From UBA3792 sp964426415 (GTDB taxonomy: Bacteria; Bacillota; Clostridia; Christensenellales; CAG-138), in the NCBI GenBank assembly GCA_964426415.1, contig CAYRQM010000030.1, forward strand, positions 1 to 22,833: DNA of 22,833 nucleotides. Reading direction: 5' to 3'. The notes under the pieces were generated by a model. It ran no database searches. It was not told where the DNA came from and saw nothing but the letters and a program-made list of their open reading frames with translations. Below are positions 13,698 to 20,046 of this stretch, piece after piece. Each line of letters opens with the position of its first letter. The stretch's first letter is position 1. Made by a program: the position numbers and the translations under genes.

Positions 13698-15440
13698 TCA
13701 GTTGAAATCGACGATGTATTCGTTGAATTCTTTATCCTTGCCGTAGTTGATCGCCCAAGGCGATTTCGACCAGTAGCAGTCGGTGGGCAGGTACGCCGTC
13801 GTGAAGTTGGTGACCTTGGTGTACTTGAACGCGGTGGCGACTTTGATTGCCAAATCCTGCACCTCGGCGAGCTTGGAAATGTACGCGTTGGAGGCGGCGT
13901 TGAGCTGGTTGCTGTTGCCGTTGCGCGCTTTCTTGGCTTCCTTGTCCGCTTCGCTCTTGCAGTCGTCCAGCTCTTTGAGCGCCGTCTTGTACTGCTCGAA
14001 CAGCTCCCGCTGCTCCGCCGTGTATTGTCGCGTCGGTTCCGGCGTGGTTGCCAACAGCTTCTTGGACACGGAAACGGTCGCGTCGGCGTTGTCGGGCTCC
14101 GTGGGTGCCGTCGTCACATCGGGTGTCGCCGTTGCGGAGGGCGCAGCGGTCGCGGTGGGTGTGTCGGTCGGCGTGGGCGAGGACGTGAATTCGGGCAGCA
14201 GATCGTCCGCGTCAAGCAAGGGCTGCACATACTTGGTCAGCGGCGTGCAAAGCTCGATGTACTTTTCGTAGAGCATATCGCACCAACGATACCGCGCATA
14301 TTTGAGCGTGTACTGGGAATAGCCCGACACCTCGACGCCATAGACGTCCTTGATGATGGATTTGCGGTTTTCCTGATCGGTAAAGACGAAGCTCCATTGG
14401 AAGAGCGAAGCGCCGCTGCCGCTCAAGGAGTACATCCCCACGTTGCCGGGATCCAGCTGATAGGCAAAAGCCGCCAGCGCCGCCGTCTGTCCCACGGTGC
14501 AGTTGGTGAAAAACTCGCCGTCAAACGCGTTCAGCACATCGGGAATGGACGTGATGAGCTTGCTTGCCTTGAGCTGTGAGAACAGGGCGACCAAGATGCG
14601 CTTTTGCCGATTGACACGGTTGGAATCGCCCGTCTGCCCCGCCTGCAAGCCGTTCTCGCTCTTGCGCACGCGGCAGTAGTCCAAAAACGCCTGTCCGTCC
14701 ATGTGCTGCATGCCCTTGGTATAGTAGCGGCCTTGGATGTTGAACGTGATGTCCAAGTCGTAGTCCAGCCCGCCGAACGCGTCCACAAGCTGCTTGAGCG
14801 ACGTCATGGTGACGGCGTAGTAATAGTCCACCTGAATGCCGCCCAGCATCCATTCCGCCGTTTCGCACAGCTTGTTCATGGAGTTGGGATTGAACGTGCC
14901 GTCCTCGTTGTACAGCCCGCCGCCGCAGTTGATGGCTGCGTTGAGCTTATAAATGCCCTTTACATCGGGAATCTTGGCATAGGTGTCCCGCGGGAGCGAA
15001 ATGAGGTCGGCGCGGTTTTCGTCGAAATTGACGGCAAGCACAAGCATGGCGTCGGAATGCCATTCCTTTTTGCCCGACCATGTTTCCCGCTCGGTGGAAT
15101 AGTCTACGCCCACCAACAGAATGTTGACAATGTCCTGCATCATGCTCGTGTCGGCTTGGGCATACAGCGTTTCGTATGGGTCGACGGTAGGCGTCGGCTC
15201 GGGCGTAACGTCGGCAAGGGGATCGGGCGTCGCAGTGGGATCGCCGTCTACCACCAAAATGCCGCCCGACGGCGTGCTCGTCGCGCCCGCCTGCGTGCCG
15301 CTGCAGCGATTGCCCAAATCGCGGAAGCCGGAACCATCGCTGTGAAAGATGGATTCGTACAGCAATGCGATCGTGACGCCTGCCGCGATCACGATCACCG
15401 CCACGATGGATAGGACGATGATCAGAGTTTTCTTTTTCAC
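13698..15440 (-). CDS. LytR-CpsA-Psr (LCP) family cell-envelope glycopolymer ligase
   Basis: The 580-residue protein has a basic start and one TM helix (5-27). A Pro/Thr linker (55-88) precedes an extracellular LCP domain (about 103-295). LCP motifs are DIVNILLVGVDYS (103-115), HSDAMLVLAVNFD (128-140, D130), LISLPRDTYAKIP (146-158, R151), DAFGGLDYDLD (220-230), MDGQAFLDYCRVRKS (247-261) and SNRVNRQKRILVAL (273-286). These bind the pyrophosphate lipid carrier, and family members move wall polymers from lipid carriers to peptidoglycan. A second Pro/Thr linker (419-450) leads to a charged helical tail (473-540) of unknown role. I chose the GTG at 15440, with AAAGGAT seven bases upstream, because it places the basic residues directly before the helix. 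The gene is divergent from the GT2-GtrA operon, with 261 bases between. Confidence 0.88.
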   Translation of the reverse strand: MKKKTLIIVLSIVAVIVIAAGVTIALLYESIFHSDGSGFRDLGNRCSGTQAGATSTPSGGILVVDGDPTATPDPLADVTPEPTPTVDPYETLYAQADTSMMQDIVNILLVGVDYSTERETWSGKKEWHSDAMLVLAVNFDENRADLISLPRDTYAKIPDVKGIYKLNAAINCGGGLYNEDGTFNPNSMNKLCETAEWMLGGIQVDYYYAVTMTSLKQLVDAFGGLDYDLDITFNIQGRYYTKGMQHMDGQAFLDYCRVRKSENGLQAGQTGDSNRVNRQKRILVALFSQLKASKLITSIPDVLNAFDGEFFTNCTVGQTAALAAFAYQLDPGNVGMYSLSGSGASLFQWSFVFTDQENRKSIIKDVYGVEVSGYSQYTLKYARYRWCDMLYEKYIELCTPLTKYVQPLLDADDLLPEFTSSPTPTDTPTATAAPSATATPDVTTAPTEPDNADATVSVSKKLLATTPEPTRQYTAEQRELFEQYKTALKELDDCKSEADKEAKKARNGNSNQLNAASNAYISKLAEVQDLAIKVATAFKYTKVTNFTTAYLPTDCYWSKSPWAINYGKDKEFNEYIVDFN

Positions 15441-15664
15441 AAGTACATCCTTTCGGAACCATTCGATTCTTGTCTGACGCAGGCTCACGCCATACGTTTT
15501 CTTGATTCTACTCCCTCTTGCGCCGTTTTTCTACGGAATAACGGAATCGTTACGAACAATTTACAAAATGAACGCAAACGTACGATATAGTATAGGCACT
15601 TCCTTCCTGTTCTATCGCAAATTTGTAAATTCTGATTTCCCCCTCTTTTCAAACGCACAATTTG

Positions 15665-15673
15665 TGATATACT
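15665..15673 (+). promoter_or_regulatory. extended -10 promoter of the GT2-GtrA/NAGPA operon
   Basis: TGATATACT contains TGn directly before TATACT (15668-15673), an extended -10 element. The -35 region is poor (TTTTCA with 16 bases). The start should be near 15680, about 22 bases before the ATG at 15702. Confidence 0.6.
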
Positions 15674-15701
15674 GTATGATGATAATTTGTGGAGGTATGC
15701 A

Positions 15702-16865
15702 ATGATTGTCGTGATTCCGGCATATGAACCGGACGATAAGCTGCTGGACGTGCTGACCGCGTTCCAAGCGCGACCTGACTTTACGCAGATCGTGGTGGAC
15801 GATGGCAGCAGCGCAGCGTGTCAACCGATTTTTGATGCAGTAGAAGGACGCGAACGGGTCGTCCTGCTTCGGCATCCCAGCAATCGCGGAAAGGGCGCCG
15901 CGCTCAAGACCGCCTTCACCTACATTCGAGATCACTTCCCCGAGACCGAGGGTATCGTCACCGTGGACGCCGACGGGCAGCATCTCTTTTCGGACACGCT
16001 TGCCATCTGCGACGTTTGGCAAAAGCATCCCGATGCGCTGGTGACGGGTTCGCGCCGCTTTACGGGGAACGTCCCCTTCAAAAGCCGTTGGGGCAACGGC
16101 ATTACCCGCGGCGTGTTTCACGTCTGCACGGGCGTCAAGGTATACGACACGCAAACAGGTTTGCGTGCCTTTGGCGCTGCGCGCATCGACGAGATGCTGG
16201 GGCTTAGAGGCGATCGCTACGAATTCGAAATCAATCAGCTTCTGTACTGCACGCGCAACAAGATTGACATCCTCGAAGTGCCCATCGAGACGGTCTATTT
16301 GGACGACAACAAATCCTCCCATTTCCATGCGGTGAAGGATTCTTGGCGCATCTACAAGCAGCTGTTCCGCTATGTGGGCACGACGATTGTCAAGTTTCTC
16401 ACCACGTCCTTTTCCAGCTTTCTCATCGACACGCTGGTGTTCTGCCTGCTCTTTTACGGTGTGATCGCGCTGCTTGGCGGTTGGGACGTCGCCGTGCAGT
16501 ATCTCAGCTTCCGCAACGGTGCGGCGCACAACGAAACGCTGGCGCAGCTGGTGGGACAGTCCGTCCTCTTTGTCAGCGTCATTCGCATGAGTGCGCAGGT
16601 GATTGCACGCATCCTCTCGTCCACCTGCAACTATCTGCTCAACAAGCGATACGTCTTTCACGCGAAGCCCACCAACGGGTTTTTGAAATATGCGGTTCTG
16701 ACCGTGGTCATCCTATTATTAAGCCTTGGTTTGGTACAGCTTTTCACTATGATCGGCGTTCCCGAATGGCTGTCGAGCATCTTTGCGCAAATGATCTGCT
16801 ATCCGCTGTCGTTTGGGTTCCAACGCATCTTCGTCTTTGCCGAAAAGAGGGCGCAGCTTCCATGA
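15702..16865 (+). CDS. family 2 glycosyltransferase fused to GtrA membrane domain
   Basis: This 387-residue protein has two parts. Residues 1-215 are a GT2 domain of the dolichyl/undecaprenyl-phosphate sugar synthase kind: VIPAYEPDD (4-12), VVDDGSS (31-37), NRGKGAALKTAF (61-72), VDADGQH (88-94) and DTQTGLRAF (149-157). Residues 225-385 are a GtrA domain with four hydrophobic segments and the motifs CNYLLNKRYVFH (309-320) and FGFQRIFVF (371-379). The GT2 part would load a sugar on polyprenyl phosphate at the inner face, and GtrA proteins are thought to flip such lipids. The GT-C transferase that often completes this pathway is not in the window. GGAGG six bases before 15702 fixes the start. 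It is the first gene of a four-gene operon. Confidence 0.9.
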   Translation: MIVVIPAYEPDDKLLDVLTAFQARPDFTQIVVDDGSSAACQPIFDAVEGRERVVLLRHPSNRGKGAALKTAFTYIRDHFPETEGIVTVDADGQHLFSDTLAICDVWQKHPDALVTGSRRFTGNVPFKSRWGNGITRGVFHVCTGVKVYDTQTGLRAFGAARIDEMLGLRGDRYEFEINQLLYCTRNKIDILEVPIETVYLDDNKSSHFHAVKDSWRIYKQLFRYVGTTIVKFLTTSFSSFLIDTLVFCLLFYGVIALLGGWDVAVQYLSFRNGAAHNETLAQLVGQSVLFVSVIRMSAQVIARILSSTCNYLLNKRYVFHAKPTNGFLKYAVLTVVILLLSLGLVQLFTMIGVPEWLSSIFAQMICYPLSFGFQRIFVFAEKRAQLP

Positions 16866-16890
16866 TCGCCGCGAAAGGAGACGTCGCAAC

Positions 16891-18108
16891 ATGATGCAGA
16901 ATCGTCCGCAACAGCAGCAACGCATGCGGGTTTTTCTCATTGTCCTTTCCGATGTGATCGCGGTCGGCTTGCTGTGCCTCATTCCATTTTGGACGCCGCT
17001 GCGCAACGCCTTGCTGCCGGGATACAGTGACGAAACACTGGCGCAAATGATACAGACGGCAGCGCCCACCCCAAAGGCGACGCCCTCGCCCACCCCGCTG
17101 CCCACGGCGACGCCGACCGCGTCACCGTCCCCCACACCGGTGGAAGTCGATTACCTGTTTGGCGATGTCGGCACGCCCATCCCCTCCGCAGGCGTTGCCA
17201 CCGCCGCGCCGCAGTCGGATGCGACCCCGTTCGAAGCCGCCCGTCCCGACAGCATCCTTGCGGATCGGTTCCTGCCGCTGTTCACGGGCAGCGGCGCATC
17301 CTTCGCCGACGCAAGTACGGAATCGGTCACGCTGGACAACGGTTGGGTGCAGACGTTTGTCAGCGCCTATGGCGGCGTCAGTTGTGCCATGGATGTGTAC
17401 GATTACGAAGGCAAGACCGACGACGACGCCAACGTTGCAGTCAAGTTTCGCGCCGCCACGTTCTACCTGAAGGATATGCACTGCCTGTCTACGCGTTCCG
17501 CTTCGGCGGACGCGCCCTACAACCGCGTTCCGAAATTCGCCGCGGCGGCAAACGCCATCGCCGCGTTTGCAGGCGACGGGTATCTGACCCAAAGCCCGAA
17601 AGTCGGTCTGATCGTGCGAAACGGCGAAGTGCTTGCCCAAACGAATACGCACGTCGATCTGTGCGCACTGTATTTAGATGGCACGATGCGCGTTTACCTT
17701 GCCGACACCTACACCTTGGAGGACGTGCAAAACGGCGGCGACGTCTGGCAGGTGTTCGCCTTGGGGCCTTCGCTCTTGGACGAAAACGGCAAGGCGCTGC
17801 GCAGCTTCTCTTCGGGAACGCCCAATCGACTGCGCGCACGCGTGGCGTTCGGATACTATGAATCGGGCTGCTTCGGCGTCGTGGCGGCGCTTGGCAGCCG
17901 CGCCTGTATCGGTTTGGACGGCAAGTCCACCTCCAGCCGCTACCAAGGCGTAACCTGTATCGCATTGGCGTCTCTGTGCGAACAGCTGGGCATGCAGAGC
18001 GCGTATTGCTTAATTGATTCGGGCGCGGTCGCCCTGTACACGAACGGCGTGCTGTTTGGACACAACAGCGCGGACGTATCTGATGTAATCGTATTGGTGG
18101 AGCCATGA
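16891..18108 (+). CDS. degenerate NAGPA-domain membrane protein (probable pseudo-enzyme)
   Basis: The 405-residue protein starts with a basic, Gln-rich segment and one TM helix (12-34), then a Pro/Thr linker (57-84) and an extracellular domain (about 120-405). The fold matches the NAGPA protein encoded next to it: MDVYDYEGK, NAIAAFAGDGYL, LDGTMRVYLAD, LGPSLLDENGKAL, ARVAFGYYESGCFGVV, ALASLCEQLGMQSAY, FGHN. The family signature YNLDGGGSA is replaced by YCLIDSGAVA (372-381), so Asn, Asp and the first two Gly are lost, and the NTDYF segment of the neighbour becomes AGDGYL. It is therefore probably non-catalytic. The TM helix aligns without gaps to TM3 of the neighbour. AAAGGAG ten bases upstream supports ATG 16891; ATG 16894 is possible. 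Its TGA overlaps the next ATG (ATGA). Confidence 0.78.
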   Translation: MMQNRPQQQQRMRVFLIVLSDVIAVGLLCLIPFWTPLRNALLPGYSDETLAQMIQTAAPTPKATPSPTPLPTATPTASPSPTPVEVDYLFGDVGTPIPSAGVATAAPQSDATPFEAARPDSILADRFLPLFTGSGASFADASTESVTLDNGWVQTFVSAYGGVSCAMDVYDYEGKTDDDANVAVKFRAATFYLKDMHCLSTRSASADAPYNRVPKFAAAANAIAAFAGDGYLTQSPKVGLIVRNGEVLAQTNTHVDLCALYLDGTMRVYLADTYTLEDVQNGGDVWQVFALGPSLLDENGKALRSFSSGTPNRLRARVAFGYYESGCFGVVAALGSRACIGLDGKSTSSRYQGVTCIALASLCEQLGMQSAYCLIDSGAVALYTNGVLFGHNSADVSDVIVLVEP

Positions 18109-19610
18109 AGAAACAAACAACTCAAACAAAACTTGCGCCGTGGCAGGCGTTCACCCGCGTCTTGGCAAGCGTCCTTGCCAACGTCTGCGCGGTGTTGTCC
18201 GCACTGCTGATCCCCTTTCACATTTTGGATATCTACAACCCGCAGCGCGACTTTATCAACCAGTCCACTCTGCCCGTCATCAAGGACTTCGGCGTCATTT
18301 TGCCGATTCTGTTCATCCTGACCGCGCTGCTGTACGGGCTGCTGTTCGTGTCGGGCGCTTTCAAAAGAAAGCACTTCAACAAAAAGCGCATTCTGATGAT
18401 TGTGATGATCGACGTGCTGGCGTTTGCGATTCTCGCTCTGCTCATCTGCGGCAGAAGCTGCGATTGGCTGGGGTTGGATTCCCCCGACGAATCGGGCATC
18501 ACCAACATCACGCCGCCGCCCGCCGCAACCGCGACGCCGTCGCCCACGGACGTGCCGACCATCGATGTGCAGGCCTCCGACGGCGAACCGTCCTTGGAGC
18601 CGACGTCGACGCCGACCGCAGGGCCGACGGTCATTCCGGGGCTGCTTGGCGACAAGTATGCCGAAAAGTTTTCTCCCTCCCAACCGGGTGCGTCCATCAC
18701 CGACACGGTGACCGTGACGCCGATTCCCAGCGGCAATTCCGACAGCAATCGCGCACCCGTGCGCAAGGAAGGCTCTGTGGAACAGGTTTACGACACGACC
18801 AACGTGGTCGAAACGCTGGCGGACGGCACGCAAAAAGCGCTGCTGTATTCCTACTCCGGCGATCAGGTGGCGGTGGATGTGTACCGATACACCAAGGGCA
18901 AGCTGGAATACCAGCTGGCGGACGTCTATGTGCGCAACCTGTCCAACCTGTGGGCGGAGTACAGCTTGAGCTTTAAGAACAACGTGAAAACGGCGGTCTA
19001 CGCCCGTCGCGCCAATGCCATCGTCGCCATCAACACCGACTATTTCAACAACGCCAACTTGGGCGGCGGCGTGGTGGTGCGCAACTGGGGCTACATCTAC
19101 CCGCGTGACCTGTCCGTCACGCCTGAGCTGAAGTGCGATCTGTGCTTCCTCTATGCGGACGGCACCGTGGAATGCATCGACTATCTTGCCGATTCGTTCG
19201 ACTTTGCCGCCATCCAAGCCAAGTATCCGTATCAAGCGTTCCGCTTTGGGCCGAAGCTGCTCAACAACGACGGCACGGCAAGAACGTCCTTTACCGACGA
19301 CAGCATCGGCGGCGAGAACCCGCGCACCGTGTTCGGCTACTACGAGCCGGGGCATTACGCCTTCTTGGTGGTGCTGGGCACGCGTGAAATGGACGACATC
19401 AACGGCCACAATCTGGGCAACGGCAAGTCCCCCGGTCTCACCTTCGAAGACTTGTCCAAGCTTTGTGTAGACTTGGGCTTTGCGATGGCGTACAATATGG
19501 ACGGCGGCGGATCCGCCTCCATGTACTGGAACGAAACCATCTTCGGTCACAACGATCGCAACAACGGCGACACGCTCTGCGTCGTCGATCCCGGCGTCAT
19601 CCCCGAATGA
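18105..19610 (+). CDS. membrane-anchored phosphodiester glycosidase (NAGPA family)
   Basis: The 501-residue protein has three TM helices (about 17-40, 62-84, 95-116), with the KRKHFNKKR loop between TM2 and TM3 predicted inside, so the C-terminal domain faces out. A Pro/Thr-rich linker (136-210) follows. The NAGPA domain (about 235-500) has AVDVYRY, NAIVAINTDYFNNANLGGG (304-322), RFGPKLLNNDG (380-390), NPRTVFGYYEPGHYAFLVV (405-423), GLTFEDLSKLCVDLGFAMA (444-462) and the intact signature YNMDGGGSASM (463-473). The family includes the enzyme that uncovers mannose-6-phosphate by removing GlcNAc from a phosphodiester; bacterial substrates are mostly unknown, and a surface sugar-phosphate polymer is a reasonable guess. 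The start overlaps the previous stop (ATGA). The gene sits between the two genes that share its parts. Confidence 0.88.
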   Translation: MKKQTTQTKLAPWQAFTRVLASVLANVCAVLSALLIPFHILDIYNPQRDFINQSTLPVIKDFGVILPILFILTALLYGLLFVSGAFKRKHFNKKRILMIVMIDVLAFAILALLICGRSCDWLGLDSPDESGITNITPPPAATATPSPTDVPTIDVQASDGEPSLEPTSTPTAGPTVIPGLLGDKYAEKFSPSQPGASITDTVTVTPIPSGNSDSNRAPVRKEGSVEQVYDTTNVVETLADGTQKALLYSYSGDQVAVDVYRYTKGKLEYQLADVYVRNLSNLWAEYSLSFKNNVKTAVYARRANAIVAINTDYFNNANLGGGVVVRNWGYIYPRDLSVTPELKCDLCFLYADGTVECIDYLADSFDFAAIQAKYPYQAFRFGPKLLNNDGTARTSFTDDSIGGENPRTVFGYYEPGHYAFLVVLGTREMDDINGHNLGNGKSPGLTFEDLSKLCVDLGFAMAYNMDGGGSASMYWNETIFGHNDRNNGDTLCVVDPGVIPE

Positions 19611-19633
19611 ACCGCATGAAAGGAAGCATCTCC

Positions 19634-20002
19634 ATGAAATCAAAAGCGCTGCGCGTCGTCACCCTCCTCTTTGCGAATCTATGCATCGTCGTCTCGGCGG
19701 CGTATCTCATCCTGTATGTGTTGTATCTGTGCCTGCCCAATTTTCCGCGGCTTGCCGATCAAAACTACTTTCTGTTCAAGTATGGCTATCTGATCGTTCC
19801 GATCCTTTGTTTGGCGTCGAGCATTCTGCTGCAAGTCGTTTCCTGCAAGAAAAAGCGCCCGCCAAAGGCGGTTTCCCCCGACGTTTCTGCCGACGACGAT
19901 GCGTTTCGGGATGCGCCCCGTGCGCCCTACGACGACGAAGTCCCCTATCGGATCGACGAGAAGGGCGAAGTCGTGTATCTGGATACCAACTACGACGAAT
20001 AA
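19634..20002 (+). CDS. small two-helix membrane protein homologous to TM1-TM2 of the adjacent NAGPA protein
   Basis: The 122-residue product has two TM helices (about 8-32 and 49-70), a KKKRPPK stop-transfer segment and an acidic cytoplasmic tail ending GEVVYLDTNYDE. I do not recognise a named family. Its residues 7-65 align without gaps (offset 11) to residues 18-76 of the protein encoded at 18105-19610, sharing RV, ANxCxVxSA, a Pro between the helices and IxPIL in the second helix. It thus looks like the membrane module of that protein without the enzyme domain. AAAGGAAG seven bases before 19634 supports this ATG; an ATG at 19607 overlapping the previous stop would add nine residues. It is the last gene of the operon, followed by a strong terminator. 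Confidence 0.82.
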   Translation: MKSKALRVVTLLFANLCIVVSAAYLILYVLYLCLPNFPRLADQNYFLFKYGYLIVPILCLASSILLQVVSCKKKRPPKAVSPDVSADDDAFRDAPRAPYDDEVPYRIDEKGEVVYLDTNYDE

Positions 20003-20010
20003 GAGCATAC

Positions 20011-20043
20011 AAAAAGACCCGCTGTCGTGCGGGCCTTTTTTTG
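20011..20043. terminator. bidirectional terminator between convergent operons
   Basis: AAAAAG-A-CCCGC pairs with GCGGG-C-CTTTTT around a six-base loop and is followed by a run of seven T on the plus strand; the A-run serves the minus strand. It ends the GT2-GtrA operon and the convergent gene whose stop is at 20047. Confidence 0.88.
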
Positions 20044-20046
20044 TTG

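Noticed and set aside
17940..19643. 567-codon minus-strand open frame
   Set aside because: It is antisense to the intact NAGPA gene, which has a clear signature motif and membrane segments. The complement shows no domain.
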